Of a stretch of 64,000 bases of DNA, positions 1 through 9,087 are shown in pieces; within the stretch, counting starts at the first letter, position 1, and each line of letters opens with the position of its first letter. The translations under genes were made by a program, and so were the position numbers. Below the pieces are notes generated by a model. The model worked only from the letters and a program-made list of their open reading frames with translations. It was not told where the DNA came from and made no database searches. Source of the stretch: Alphaproteobacteria bacterium (GTDB lineage: Bacteria > Pseudomonadota > Alphaproteobacteria > Reyranellales > Reyranellaceae); NCBI GenBank assembly GCA_017308235.1, contig JAFKFL010000019.1:62001-126000 (forward strand), given 5' to 3'.

Positions 1-952
1 GGTGGCCGTCGCGGAATTCGGCGAGGGCGCAGGACGGCGCCATCGACGCGTGCGCTACATAGGGGCGCGAGATCGTCATCTGCACCAACCGCTTCGGCGG
101 CTTCTCCGATGGCAGCGCGCCGATGCGCCTGTCGTCGCTCGGTTGGCCTTGGAGCCAGGCAGCCTCCTGCTGCTCGGGCTCGATGCGCCGCACATTGTCC
201 CATTTTGCATGAAGGGGTGCAGCGGCAGCAGCGGCATGGGCCACGCTCTCGACCGGGCTCACGAAGGCGACGAAATTGGCCTCGCGAACGATCTGCAGTT
301 CTCCCTTCGCGGCACGCCGGATCGCCGCTTCGTCGAGCGTCGAGAGCACAGCGCCCCGACCGGGCTGACGCAAGGTGCGGGCGTGCAGGAGGTTGTGTGG
401 CGCGACGTCGTGTACGAAGGCCGCGCCGCTTACCTTCGCGGGCAGGTCGCGGCGCGGCACGTTCTGACCGACTACCTTGTAGGCGGTGGGGAGCTTCATC
501 GGTGCGGTACCGGTCACCGGTTGGCTGAGGTCGATCTCAGCCGCCACCGTCCAGTAGTCCTGGCCGGTCGGCGCGCCGTCCTGCAGGAATTGGCCGTCGA
601 CCACCGTGAGGTCGTCACGGCTGCAGTTCAACCTGAGGGCAGCGCGCTCCAGCGCCTTGGCCCGTACCTCGGCGCAGACCAGCCGGACTGAGCTGCCGGA
701 GACTTCGATCGACAGAGACGACGATGTGTAGAGCTCATCCGGTCCCGACGTCGTGTCGCCGGACAGGACGGCGACACGATCCAACGGGACGTCGAGTTCA
801 TCGGCAGCGATCTGGCCGATGGCCGTCACCACGCCTTGGCCGATCTCGACCTTGCCGGTGGCGATCCGCACGGTGCGGTTGGGTTGAAACCGGATCCAGC
901 GGTCGAGCCTCGGATTTTCGACGAGGCTTGGCGGCAGGGCGGGCGCGGTCAT
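1..952 (-). CDS. Xanthine-dehydrogenase-family molybdopterin-binding large subunit, partial (N-terminal 317 residues)
   Basis: Read on the minus strand from an ATG at 952 the frame stays open to the window edge, so only the N-terminal part is present. It contains the pattern GKVEIGQG (residues 34-41) and an early YTSSSLS stretch, typical of molybdopterin large subunits of the isoquinoline 1-oxidoreductase / nicotinate dehydrogenase type. Such subunits carry the Mo cofactor and hydroxylate N-heterocycles or oxidise aldehydes. The start codon overlaps the stop of the upstream [2Fe-2S] subunit (ATGA), so the two are translationally coupled. No Tat signal is visible at this N terminus, so the enzyme is probably cytoplasmic. 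The substrate cannot be deduced. The long plus-strand open frame over the same bases is a shadow. Confidence 0.85.
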   Translation of the reverse strand, partial: MTAPALPPSLVENPRLDRWIRFQPNRTVRIATGKVEIGQGVVTAIGQIAADELDVPLDRVAVLSGDTTSGPDELYTSSSLSIEVSGSSVRLVCAEVRAKALERAALRLNCSRDDLTVVDGQFLQDGAPTGQDYWTVAAEIDLSQPVTGTAPMKLPTAYKVVGQNVPRRDLPAKVSGAAFVHDVAPHNLLHARTLRQPGRGAVLSTLDEAAIRRAAKGELQIVREANFVAFVSPVESVAHAAAAAAPLHAKWDNVRRIEPEQQEAAWLQGQPSDDRRIGALPSEKPPKRLVQMTISRPYVAHASMAPSCALAEFRDGH

Positions 953-1425
953 GCCGGCCTCCCGTCGCGCAACAGGCCGGCGGCGCGTTCCACGGCGCGA
1001 AGAATGCGTTGATGCGCGCCGCAGCGGCAGAGATGCTTGTCGAGGGCGGCGACGATCTCGGCCCGGGTTGGATTGGGATTACGATCGAGCAGCGCCTTCG
1101 CCGAGATCAGGATCCCCGACAGGCAGTAGCCGCATTGTCCGGCTTGCTCCTCGAGAAAAGCCTGTTGCAGCGGATGCAGCTTCGCCGGTGTGCTGAGACC
1201 TTCAATCGTGGTGATCCTCCGACCCTCGAGCGTTCCGGCCTCGCGTGTGCAGGCATAGCTCGGCTGGTCGTCGACCAGCACCATGCAGCAGCCGCACTGT
1301 TCCAGGCCGCAGCCATATCGCGTGCCCATCAAGCCAAGGTGATTGCGCAGGACTTCCAGCAAGGAAACGGTATCGGGCACATCGACTTGCCGAGCAACGC
1401 CGTTGACGGCGAAGGTGATAGCCAT
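949..1425 (-). CDS. [2Fe-2S]-binding small subunit of a molybdenum hydroxylase (IorA-like)
   Basis: A 158-residue protein with the classic two-cluster arrangement. A plant-type ferredoxin set is formed by C39, C44, C47 and C59, and a second helical-domain set by C98, C101, C133 and C135 (CRCG). It passes electrons from the Mo large subunit encoded immediately downstream, whose ATG overlaps this stop codon. The ATG at 1425 is chosen because it follows GGGGGGA at ideal spacing and gives the usual family N terminus (MAITFAVNG). A longer open frame upstream lacks homology to the family. No FAD subunit is seen, which fits the two-subunit isoquinoline/aldehyde dehydrogenase type. Confidence 0.9.
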   Translation of the reverse strand: MAITFAVNGVARQVDVPDTVSLLEVLRNHLGLMGTRYGCGLEQCGCCMVLVDDQPSYACTREAGTLEGRRITTIEGLSTPAKLHPLQQAFLEEQAGQCGYCLSGILISAKALLDRNPNPTRAEIVAALDKHLCRCGAHQRILRAVERAAGLLRDGRPA

Positions 1426-1453
1426 GGCGGTCCCCCCAAGTTTGGTCCGTGTC

Positions 1454-2635
1454 TTAGCAGGACGACGAAGGGGCTGCGACCCACTCGGCGCGCACATCAC
1501 CGCTACTATCCTGGGCCGAGCGACGACGACGATCAAATTCCCGTGGCGCAAGACGTGACAATGCCCATACGGCGGCACTGCGCACGAGCGGTGACGGGTC
1601 GGTCAGCAGTCGTTCGACGGCGGGCAGAGCGGTCGCTGGCGCACCGCTGTTGCCCAGTGCATAGGCGACGTTGCGCAGAAATCGGTCGCGACCGATGCGC
1701 TTGATCGCAGTGCCTGCGAAACGCTGGCGGAACGAGGCGTCGTCAAGGGTCGCGAGCGCGGCGAGCTGGGGCGCATCGAGATTGGGACGCGGCTGCAGGG
1801 AGGTTTCGCGCGCCACCTGGGCGAACTTGTTCCACGGGCAGACGGCGAGGCAATCGTCACAGCCATAAATGCGATTGCCGAGCAACGGCCGGAGGTCGGC
1901 GTCGATCGGTCCCTCGTGCTCGATGGTGAGATAGGAAATGCAACGACGCGCTTCGAGACGGTAGGGACCAACGAAAGCCTTGGTCGGACAGATGTCGAGA
2001 CAGGCACGACACTGGCCGCAGTGATCGATTTCCGGTTCGTCGACAGGAAGCTCGGCCGAAAGCAGAAGTTCGCCGAGGAACAGCCAGGAGCCGTATTGGC
2101 GCGACACAAGATTGGTGTGCTTGCCCTGCCAGCCGATGCCGCTTGCCTGCGCCGCGGGCTTCTCCATGACCGGCGCCGTATCGACAAAGACCTTGATCTG
2201 ATGTCGGTAGGTATCCCAGATGAAGCGGCCCAGCGCCTTCAGCTTGCTTTTCACCACTTCATGGTAGTCGCGGCCCTGGGCATAGACCGAGATCGCGGCC
2301 CGTTCCGGGTTTCCCAGGATCGCTTGCGGATCGCTTGCGGGCGCATAGTTGAGCGCGACCGATACGACCGTGCGCGCCTCCGGCCAGAGCGTCGCAGGAT
2401 CCGCGCGCTGCTCTGACTGCTCAGCGAGCCAGCCCATGTCGCCGTGAAATCCTTGCGCCACGTACGAGGCGAGATGCGCCAAGCGTTCGCGTCGGACATC
2501 GGGTGACAACGACGCCGACGCAAAGCCCACGGCATCGAAGCCGAGCCGCAGCGCTTCTCTGCGGATCGCATCGCGCAGCTCGGTCGGACTCGCCGTCTTG
2601 GGCGGACGTTTGGGAACAGGCGGATGACGGCTCAT
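1454..2635 (-). CDS. queG: Epoxyqueuosine reductase QueG
   Basis: A 393-residue cobalamin- and iron-sulfur-dependent reductase for the last step of queuosine biosynthesis in tRNA. Visible features are the CGQCRACLDICPTKAF and CDDCLAVCPWNKF motifs, which supply the Cys ligands of two [4Fe-4S] clusters, and a C-terminal HEAT-like repeat (LLTDPSPLVRSAAVWALSRL). The ATG at 2635 has GAAGG six bases upstream; a TTG six bases earlier is less likely. It sits 21 bases after queF, another queuosine-pathway gene, and is followed after 28 bases by the molybdenum hydroxylase genes, so all four may be one transcript. Confidence 0.95.
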   Translation of the reverse strand: MSRHPPVPKRPPKTASPTELRDAIRREALRLGFDAVGFASASLSPDVRRERLAHLASYVAQGFHGDMGWLAEQSEQRADPATLWPEARTVVSVALNYAPASDPQAILGNPERAAISVYAQGRDYHEVVKSKLKALGRFIWDTYRHQIKVFVDTAPVMEKPAAQASGIGWQGKHTNLVSRQYGSWLFLGELLLSAELPVDEPEIDHCGQCRACLDICPTKAFVGPYRLEARRCISYLTIEHEGPIDADLRPLLGNRIYGCDDCLAVCPWNKFAQVARETSLQPRPNLDAPQLAALATLDDASFRQRFAGTAIKRIGRDRFLRNVAYALGNSGAPATALPAVERLLTDPSPLVRSAAVWALSRLAPREFDRRRRSAQDSSGDVRAEWVAAPSSSC

Positions 2636-2656
2636 CGCCAACCTTCATTGCAGGCT

Positions 2657-3112
2657 CTACCGGCCCCTGTAGCCAGCAACGCCCTGATCCGGAAGCCACA
2701 GGCCCTTGGGCGACGTGCCGGTCTGCCAGAAGACATCGATCGGCATGCCGCCGCGTGGGTACCAGTAGCCGCCGATCCGGAGCCAGCGCGGCTGCAGCGT
2801 CTTCACCAGCCGCTGGCCGATCGCGAGCGTGCAGGCTTCGTGGAAGTCGGCGTGATTGCGGAAGCTGCCGAGGAAGAGCTTCAGTGATTTGCTCTCCACG
2901 AGCTTCGCGCGCGGCGCGTAGTCGATCACGAGATGGGCGAAGTCAGGCTGGCCGGTCATCGGACAAAGCGTCGTGAACTCGGGTGCGGTGAAGCGCACGA
3001 GATATAACGCCTTGGGATCGGGATTGGGCACGGCCTCGAGGACCGCTTTTTCGGGCGAGGCGGGGAGCGCTGCGGGGTGGCCGAGCTGACGCAGGTGAGG
3101 GTACTTAGTCAT
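2657..3112 (-). CDS. queF: NADPH-dependent 7-cyano-7-deazaguanine reductase QueF
   Basis: A 151-residue type I (single-domain) QueF that reduces the preQ0 nitrile to preQ1 in queuosine biosynthesis. The active-site Cys is C50 in [11 protein letters not shown], followed by D57. The NADPH-binding [15 protein letters not shown] motif (from about residue 73) and the FHEAC segment (H91-E92) are present. The ATG at 3112 is preferred over an upstream in-frame start because it gives the family's short N terminus. The gene heads a likely queF-queG operon and is transcribed divergently from the flavoprotein gene starting at 3141, leaving only 28 bases between start codons. Confidence 0.95.
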   Translation of the reverse strand: MTKYPHLRQLGHPAALPASPEKAVLEAVPNPDPKALYLVRFTAPEFTTLCPMTGQPDFAHLVIDYAPRAKLVESKSLKLFLGSFRNHADFHEACTLAIGQRLVKTLQPRWLRIGGYWYPRGGMPIDVFWQTGTSPKGLWLPDQGVAGYRGR

Positions 3113-3140
3113 GACACCATCATATGCTAAGCGGGCCGCC

Positions 3141-4325
3141 ATGACTCATCGGGTTGCCATCGTCGGAGCCGGACCGTCCGGCTTCTATACGGCGGATGGC
3201 CTGCTCCGCGGCCGGCCGGACCTTCGCATCGATCTGATCGATCGGCTGCCGACGCCGTTTGGCTTGGTTCGGGCGGGCGTCTCGCCCGATCATCAGGGCA
3301 CCAAGGCCGTGGTCCGCCAGTTCGAGCGGCTGTTGGCTCAGCCGGATGTGCGCTTCGCGGGCAACGTCGAAATCGGTCACGACCTTTCCTGGGACGAACT
3401 GCAGGAAGGCTATGACGCGGTGATCGTGGCGACCGGCATGGTGATCGACCGCAAGCTCGGCATTCCGGGCGAGGACCTGCCGCATGTCTGGGGTTCGTGG
3501 AAGTTCGTGGCGTGGCTGAATGGCCATCCCGACTTCCGGCAAGGACCGGACCTCAGCGCTGTGCGGAGGGTGGCCGTGATCGGTAACGGCAATGTCGCGC
3601 TCGATGTCGCCCGCCTGCTGGCGAAAGGGCGGGAGGAGATGGCCAAAACCGACATCGTGCCCGAGGCCGGCGAGGCCATCGCCGTGGCGCCGCTTGCCGA
3701 GATCCATGTGATCGGCCGCCGCGGACCGGAGCATGCGTCTTTCACCAATAACGAGCTGGTCGAGATGGGACGAGTCGGCCGTGCCGTGGCGCTCACGGAT
3801 GCGGCAGCGCTTGCGGTCCAGGCGCCGGCGTCAGATCCGACGCCCGAGCGGCTGCGCAAGGCGAAGAACCTTGAGATCCTGCGCGGCTTTGCAGGCAATA
3901 AGGCCGGCAGCAAGCCGTTGGCTGTGCATTTCCGGTTCAACGCCTCGCCGGTCGCCATCCGCCCGGGCGAGATCGAACTCTCCACCGGGACGCTGCCGGC
4001 CGATCTCGTGATCACCTGCATCGGCTATCGCGGCGAAGATTTCCCCGAGGGCGAGGGCGTGTTCGCCGTCGGCTGGGCGCGTCGTGGGCCCACTGGCACC
4101 ATTCCCACCAACCGCGCCGACAGCCACGCGGTGGCACGAGAGGTTTTGGCCTGGCTGTCGGAGCGCGATCCGAAAAGCGGCCCGGACCCGATGCCGCTTT
4201 CGATCGACGTTGCGGGCTGGCATCGCATCGACAAGGCCGAGATCGCGGCCGGCACACCGCTCGGTCGCCCGCGCGTCAAGCTTGTCGACTGGAAGTCGCT
4301 CCTGGACGTGGCGCAGAACGACTGA
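3141..4325 (+). CDS. FAD-dependent ferredoxin/adrenodoxin-NADP+ reductase-like protein
   Basis: A 394-residue flavoprotein of the adrenodoxin reductase/FprA group, which transfers electrons between NADPH and ferredoxin-type partners. The N terminus holds the FAD dinucleotide fold ([18 protein letters not shown]). The family-typical [19 protein letters not shown] follows, then a second nucleotide fold [17 protein letters not shown] and the [11 protein letters not shown] segment. The C-terminal part has the usual VITCIGYRG. The start ATG at 3141 is the first residue of the conserved fold. The 3' end overlaps the convergent LysR gene by 50 bases. The redox partner is not encoded nearby. Confidence 0.9.
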   Translation: MTHRVAIVGAGPSGFYTADGLLRGRPDLRIDLIDRLPTPFGLVRAGVSPDHQGTKAVVRQFERLLAQPDVRFAGNVEIGHDLSWDELQEGYDAVIVATGMVIDRKLGIPGEDLPHVWGSWKFVAWLNGHPDFRQGPDLSAVRRVAVIGNGNVALDVARLLAKGREEMAKTDIVPEAGEAIAVAPLAEIHVIGRRGPEHASFTNNELVEMGRVGRAVALTDAAALAVQAPASDPTPERLRKAKNLEILRGFAGNKAGSKPLAVHFRFNASPVAIRPGEIELSTGTLPADLVITCIGYRGEDFPEGEGVFAVGWARRGPTGTIPTNRADSHAVAREVLAWLSERDPKSGPDPMPLSIDVAGWHRIDKAEIAAGTPLGRPRVKLVDWKSLLDVAQND

Positions 4326-5283
4326 CCGCTCGCACGAGAACGCGCCACTGACCATCGCTCGTGGCTTCGAGCCTCGGCTGTCCGATCCGGGCATGGTCGC
4401 CCAGGAAATCGATGAAAGCGCGCACACGTGCCGGCAGCGGTCCGCCTTGGCCAAGATAGACAGCGTGAATGTCCTCGCAGTCGCCCGGATTGAAGGCCTC
4501 GAGCACCGGGACGAGACGACCGGCCGAGATATCCGGGCCTATGTGGAACAGGGCAAGGCGCGCGAGGCCCACGCCGTCGAGCGTGAGCAGGCGTGCGGCC
4601 TCACCATCGCTGACCCGCGCGATCGGCGGCGGCGCGATCCTTGCGGTCGCGTCCCCGTTCTTGAACGGCCAGCCGCTCTGGAGACGCGCGAAGGTCCAGC
4701 CGATGCTCCGATGCCGGGCGAGTTCGTCCGGCGCTTTGGGCGCACCGTGCCGGGCGAGGTAGCCGGGTGCTGCGACCACGGCCATCGGGCTGGTACCGAG
4801 CTTGCGTACAGTGAGGCTTGAATCCTGCATCGGGCCGACGCGGATCGCGATGTCGGCACGCTCCTGCAAAAGGTCGACGACCGTGTCCGACAGCACGATA
4901 TCGAGCGTGATCGCCGGATGCTGCTGCAGGAAGGTTGGCACCAGCGGCATCACATGGCGCAGGCCAAAGGGGACGTTGCTGTTGATCCGGAGGTGGCCGC
5001 GCGGATTGGCGCCCGCTGCCGCCTCGCGCTCGGCCTCGCCGAGATCGGCCAGCACCCGAACCGACCGGTCGTAGAAGATCTGGCCCTCCGGCGTGAGCTG
5101 GAGCTGACGCGTCGAGCGGTTGAAGAGCCGGGCGCCGAGCCGGGTCTCCAGACGGGAGACGAGCTTGCTCACGCCCGAAGGTGTCATCCGAAACTCGTGC
5201 GCCGCCGTGCTGAAACCGCCGAGATCCACCACCCGGACGAAGACCTCCATTTCGGCGGCACGATTGGTTTCCAGGCGAGGCAT
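4276..5283 (-). CDS. LysR-family transcriptional regulator
   Basis: A 335-residue LysR regulator. It has an N-terminal winged helix-turn-helix (about residues 8-65, with GGFSTAAHEFRMTPSGVSKLVSRLETRLGA style spacing) and a C-terminal effector-binding domain containing DIAIRVGPM. It is divergent from the MFS transporter gene at 5387. Its start codon lies inside a perfect 9-base inverted repeat (5281-5305), suggesting autorepression and control of the transporter; that is inference from layout. The last ~40 residues are basic and low-complexity, unlike most relatives, and overlap the convergent flavoprotein gene. Confidence 0.92.
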   Translation of the reverse strand: MPRLETNRAAEMEVFVRVVDLGGFSTAAHEFRMTPSGVSKLVSRLETRLGARLFNRSTRQLQLTPEGQIFYDRSVRVLADLGEAEREAAAGANPRGHLRINSNVPFGLRHVMPLVPTFLQQHPAITLDIVLSDTVVDLLQERADIAIRVGPMQDSSLTVRKLGTSPMAVVAAPGYLARHGAPKAPDELARHRSIGWTFARLQSGWPFKNGDATARIAPPPIARVSDGEAARLLTLDGVGLARLALFHIGPDISAGRLVPVLEAFNPGDCEDIHAVYLGQGGPLPARVRAFIDFLGDHARIGQPRLEATSDGQWRVLVRAVSRSAPRPGATSSRQA

Positions 5284-5305
5284 TTATGAATTGATCTCAT
5301 AAATG
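5281..5305. promoter_or_regulatory. Palindromic operator 1 between lysR and MFS gene
   Basis: Perfect 9-base inverted repeat: CATTTATGA (5281-5289), spacer of 7, TCATAAATG (5297-5305). The left arm includes the lysR start codon. The T-N11-A arrangement within the palindrome is what LysR proteins bind, so this is a likely autoregulatory site. Confidence 0.6.
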
Positions 5306-5333
5306 ATTGGAATTGTCGCCGTCTAATTCCAAT
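5306..5333. promoter_or_regulatory. Palindromic operator 2 between lysR and MFS gene
   Basis: A second perfect 9-base inverted repeat directly abuts the first: ATTGGAATT (5306-5314), spacer of 10, AATTCCAAT (5325-5333). Its sequence differs from operator 1, so the two may be recognition and activation sites, or sites for two proteins. Confidence 0.55.
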
Positions 5334-5386
5334 ACCGAGACAGCTCTATCTCGGCGCGGTCGTTCGCCAGCCGGGAGCAGAAAACC

Positions 5387-6574
5387 ATGCCCATTGCCGT
5401 CCTCGCGCTTACCGCCGGAGCCTTCGGCATCGGCACCACCGAATTCATCATCATGGGATTGCTCATCCAGGTGGCCGCCGACATGCATGTGTCGGTGCCG
5501 GCGGCGGGCCTGCTGATCTCGGGCTATGCGCTGGGCGTCTTCGTCGGAGCGCCCCTGTTGACCCTGGCGACGCGTCGCCTCCCCCGCAAAAGCGTCCTGC
5601 TGGCGCTGATGGCGATTTTCACGGCGGGCAATGCCGCCTGCGCGCTGGCGCCGGACTATACGACCTTGATGCTGGCGCGCGTGCTGACCTCGCTCGCCCA
5701 CGGCACCTTCTTCGGCGTCGGATCGGTCGTGGCGACAGGCTTGGTGGCGGACAACCGTCGCGCCTCGGCAATCGCCACCATGTTCGCGGGCCTCACCGTC
5801 GCAACCCTGCTCGGCGTACCGTTCGGCGCCTGGTTCGGCCTGATGTTGGGTTGGCGCGCGGCCTTCTGGGCGGTGGCGGCGATCGGCGTCGTGGCGTTCC
5901 TGATCCTGGCCGTTTTCGTGCCCGGTGGCGTCGGTCGCGTGGACAAAGCAGCATCGATCCACGAGGAGCTGGCGGTGCTGGCTCGGCCTCAGGTGCAGCT
6001 TGGCCTGGCGATGACCGTGCTGGGTTTCGCCGGTCTCTTCACCGTCTTCACCTATATCCAGCCGATCCTCACCAGGCTCACCGGCTTCTCCGACCAAGCC
6101 GTGTCGCCGATCCTGCTTGTGTTCGGTGCCGGACTCTCGCTGGGCAATATCGCTGGCGGCCGGTTTGCCGACCGCAGCATGTCACGCGCGTTGATCGGCA
6201 CATTGGCCAGTCTCGCCGTCGTGCTGGTGGCGCTGGCACCGGGTCTTTTCGCCAAGGTGCCGGCGGTGCTGCTGGTGGGCCTCCTGGGCGCCGCAGCGTT
6301 CGCCACCGTCGCGCCATTGCAACTGCGCGTGCTCGAGAAGGCAGGAACCGCGGGGCAGAACCTTGCCTCCAGCCTCAACATCGCGGCGTTCAATCTCGGC
6401 AATGCTCTCGGTGCCTGGTTGGGCGGCGAGGCCATCGATCGCGGACTGGGCCTCGCGGCGCTGCCGTTGGTCGCCGCGGCGGTCACCACGCTGGGGCTCG
6501 GCATCGCCCTCTGGAGCCTGCATCTCGACCGTCCGCCGCTCGCTGCGCGTTCCCGCCAGACGGAAGGCGTATGA
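5387..6574 (+). CDS. MFS transporter, AraJ/YdhP-type drug or sugar exporter
   Basis: A 395-residue, 12-segment major facilitator with the N-terminal signature TAGAFGIGTTEFIIMGLLIQVA (around residues 6-27), characteristic of the AraJ/YdhP/Cmx branch of DHA1 efflux permeases. The cytoplasmic loop motif RRLPRKSVLL follows TM2. Exported substrate is unknown. The ATG at 5387 follows GGGAGCAG. Divergence from a LysR gene with shared operators suggests inducible efflux of the LysR ligand. Confidence 0.9.
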   Translation: MPIAVLALTAGAFGIGTTEFIIMGLLIQVAADMHVSVPAAGLLISGYALGVFVGAPLLTLATRRLPRKSVLLALMAIFTAGNAACALAPDYTTLMLARVLTSLAHGTFFGVGSVVATGLVADNRRASAIATMFAGLTVATLLGVPFGAWFGLMLGWRAAFWAVAAIGVVAFLILAVFVPGGVGRVDKAASIHEELAVLARPQVQLGLAMTVLGFAGLFTVFTYIQPILTRLTGFSDQAVSPILLVFGAGLSLGNIAGGRFADRSMSRALIGTLASLAVVLVALAPGLFAKVPAVLLVGLLGAAAFATVAPLQLRVLEKAGTAGQNLASSLNIAAFNLGNALGAWLGGEAIDRGLGLAALPLVAAAVTTLGLGIALWSLHLDRPPLAARSRQTEGV

Positions 6575-6651
6575 GCGCGCTTTGATGGTCGCCTGCGAGA
6601 AGCCGGCATTCTATATCTTCTCTCGTCGGATCTTCGTTGATGGGAGAAATC

Positions 6652-8238
6652 ATGTTGACCATCGGTCGCCGCCTCACATGGGCGCTCCTCGCTGCTTTTG
6701 CGTTTTTCGGCGGGACGGGCACAGGTGCTGCCAATGCCGAGACGGTGCTGCGGGTCGCGCTGCATTCGGATCTCAAGATCATCGATCCGATCTGGACCAC
6801 GGCGCTGATCACGACCCACCACGGTCATATGATCTACGACACGCTGTTCGCGGTCGACGAGAAGCTCGAGGTGAAGCCGCAGATGGTCGACAAATGGGAG
6901 ACGTCAGCCGATCAGCTCACCTGGACCTTCACCTTGCGCGATGGCCTTCTGTGGAGTGACGGCGCGCCGGTGACCGCAGAGGATTGCGTCGCATCGATCA
7001 AGCGTTGGGGCGCCAAGGACGGGATGGGCCAGAAGCTCATGAGCGTGACCGCCGAGCTCAGCGCGCCCGACGCCAAGACGATCAAGATGGTGCTGAAGCG
7101 CCCCTACGGCCTGGTGCTGGAATCGCTCGGCAAGTCGAGCTCGAATGTGGCCTTCATGATGCCCAAGCGCGTCGCCGACACCGATCCCAATACGCAGATC
7201 ACCGATACGACGGGCTCGGGCCCCTTCATCTACAAGAAGGACGAATCGAGGCCGGGCGAGAAGACGGTGTATGTGAAGAACCCGCACTACAAGCCGCGCA
7301 GCGAGCCGGCGTCCGGCCTTGCCGGCGGCAAGGTGGCCAAGGTCGACCGTGTCGAATGGGTCTCGATCCCCGACAGCCAAACCCAGGTGAATGCGCTACT
7401 GAGCGGCGAGGTCGATCTGGTCGAGATCGTCCCGCCCGATCTCCTGCCGCTCGTGTCAAAGGACAAGGACATCAAGATCTTCGTCACCAACCTGGCGGGC
7501 CGGCAGTTTGCGATGCGGTTCAATGTGCTGCACAAGCCGTTCGACAATCCGAAGATCCGCCAGGCCGTGCTTTACGCGCTCGACCAGAAGGAGTTCCTCG
7601 ACGCCAACATCGGCAATCCGTCCTACTACAAGGTCTGCAAGTCGGTGTTCCCCTGCGGCTCGCCGCTCGAATCGACCAAGGGTTGGGAGGACAAGCTTTC
7701 CGGCAATACGGCGAAGGCGAAGCAGATCCTGCAGGAGGCGGGATATGACGGCACGCCGATCGTGCTCCTGCATCAGACCGACCTGCCCAATCACAACAAC
7801 CTCGCAACGGTCGCCAAGCCGCAGCTCGAGCGGGCAGGCTTCAAGGTCGATCTGCAGGCGATGGACTGGCAGACGCTGGTGACGCGCCGCGCCAAGAAGG
7901 ACCCGTTGAACCAGGGCGGCTGGAGCGCCTACTTCACCTCCTGGGGCGCGACCGACGTGTTGAACCCGGTGTCGACCGCCTTCCTGAGCGGCGCCTGCGA
8001 CAAGGCGACCTTCGGCTGGACCTGCGATCCCGAGCTCGAGAAGCTGCGTGACGCCTACGCTTTCGAGACCGATCCAGCCAAGCAGAAGGCGATCGCCGAG
8101 CAGGTCCAGCTCCGCGTCATCGACTATCCGACCCACGTGCCGCTCGGCCAGTTCACGACCCCGACCGGTATCCGCAGCAACATCACGGGCCTCCTGCACA
8201 CGCCGGCGCTCGCGCTCTGGAACATCGAGAAAAAATGA
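6652..8238 (+). CDS. ABC transporter substrate-binding protein, peptide/nickel (SBP_bac_5) type
   Basis: A 528-residue periplasmic receptor with a Sec signal peptide (basic start, hydrophobic core, cleavage near AANA-ETVL). The SBP_bac_5 pattern follows: an early LKIIDPIW segment, WTFTLRDGLLWSDGAPVTAEDCVAS, and GSGPFIYKK. Relatives bind oligopeptides, opines or other amphipathic solutes. The ATG at 6652 is chosen because GGGAG lies five bases upstream; starts 12-15 bases earlier are possible. No permease genes are adjacent, so it is either an orphan or feeds a transporter encoded elsewhere, such as the Dpp-like set at 49.6-53.3 kb. Confidence 0.9.
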   Translation: MLTIGRRLTWALLAAFAFFGGTGTGAANAETVLRVALHSDLKIIDPIWTTALITTHHGHMIYDTLFAVDEKLEVKPQMVDKWETSADQLTWTFTLRDGLLWSDGAPVTAEDCVASIKRWGAKDGMGQKLMSVTAELSAPDAKTIKMVLKRPYGLVLESLGKSSSNVAFMMPKRVADTDPNTQITDTTGSGPFIYKKDESRPGEKTVYVKNPHYKPRSEPASGLAGGKVAKVDRVEWVSIPDSQTQVNALLSGEVDLVEIVPPDLLPLVSKDKDIKIFVTNLAGRQFAMRFNVLHKPFDNPKIRQAVLYALDQKEFLDANIGNPSYYKVCKSVFPCGSPLESTKGWEDKLSGNTAKAKQILQEAGYDGTPIVLLHQTDLPNHNNLATVAKPQLERAGFKVDLQAMDWQTLVTRRAKKDPLNQGGWSAYFTSWGATDVLNPVSTAFLSGACDKATFGWTCDPELEKLRDAYAFETDPAKQKAIAEQVQLRVIDYPTHVPLGQFTTPTGIRSNITGLLHTPALALWNIEKK

Positions 8239-8272
8239 GTCGCATGCGTCCGACGATTACAGCGGAGGAACT

Positions 8273-9082
8273 ATGGCGAGCAACGATACCGTTTTTGCCG
8301 GCTCGATTCCGGCGCTCTACGACCGTTACATGGGCCCGCTCCTGTTCGAGCCCTATGCCCGGGAAACGGCCGCGCGGCTCGATGATCTGAAATCGGGCGC
8401 ACTGCTCGAGACGGCGGCAGGGACCGGTATCGTGACCCAGGCGCTGGCCGAGCGGCTGCCTCCCACCGTCGACATCGTCGCCACCGACCTCAACCAGGCC
8501 ATGATCGACTTCGCCGCGACCAAGCCCGGTCTGGCGCGCGCCAAGCTGCGCCAGGCCGATGCGCTTGCTCTGCCCTTCGAGGACGGCGGCTTCGATGCTG
8601 TCGTGTGTCAGTTCGGTGCGATGTTCTTTCCCGATCGCGTAAAGGGCTATCGCGAGGCGCGCCGAGTGCTACGCCCGGGGGGACGGGCATTAATCGCGAT
8701 CTGGGACAGCCTCGAGCACAATCCCATGACGCGCTGTGTGGTCGACGCGATGGCGGTTCGCTTTCCGGCGAATCCGCCACGCTTCCTGGCCCGCACGCCG
8801 CACGGACACTCTGACCAGAAGACCATACGGACCGAACTTGCCGAAGCTGGATTCGGCCAGCTGACGATTGATGTCGTCACCCTGCCGAGTCGCGCGCCGT
8901 CACATATCGATCCGGCGATCGCCCTTTGCCAAGGGACGCCGATGCGCGGTGAGATCGAGGCTCTCGCGCCGCAAGGCCTTGCGGCGGCAACCGACGCCGC
9001 AGCCGAGGCGCTGGCGCGCGAATACGGTGAGGGACCGATCGAAGCGCCGATGCAGGCGCTCCTGATCGTCGCTCGGAAGTAG
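8273..9082 (+). CDS. Class I SAM-dependent methyltransferase (UbiE/Methyltransf_11-like)
   Basis: A 269-residue small-molecule methyltransferase. Motif I is LLETAAGTGIVTQALAE (residues ~43-59), motif II VDIVATDLNQAM, and motif IV-like ALPFEDGGFDAVVCQFGAMFF, all in the order of Rossmann-type SAM enzymes. The ATG at 8273 is preceded by GCGGAGGA. It starts 34 bases after the solute receptor and may share its transcript. The substrate cannot be predicted. Confidence 0.9.
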   Translation: MASNDTVFAGSIPALYDRYMGPLLFEPYARETAARLDDLKSGALLETAAGTGIVTQALAERLPPTVDIVATDLNQAMIDFAATKPGLARAKLRQADALALPFEDGGFDAVVCQFGAMFFPDRVKGYREARRVLRPGGRALIAIWDSLEHNPMTRCVVDAMAVRFPANPPRFLARTPHGHSDQKTIRTELAEAGFGQLTIDVVTLPSRAPSHIDPAIALCQGTPMRGEIEALAPQGLAAATDAAAEALAREYGEGPIEAPMQALLIVARK

Positions 9083-9087
9083 CGCGG

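Noticed and set aside
2..691. Long plus-strand open frame at the left edge
   Set aside because: It is the complement of the molybdopterin large-subunit gene, which has clear family motifs; the plus frame is low-complexity.
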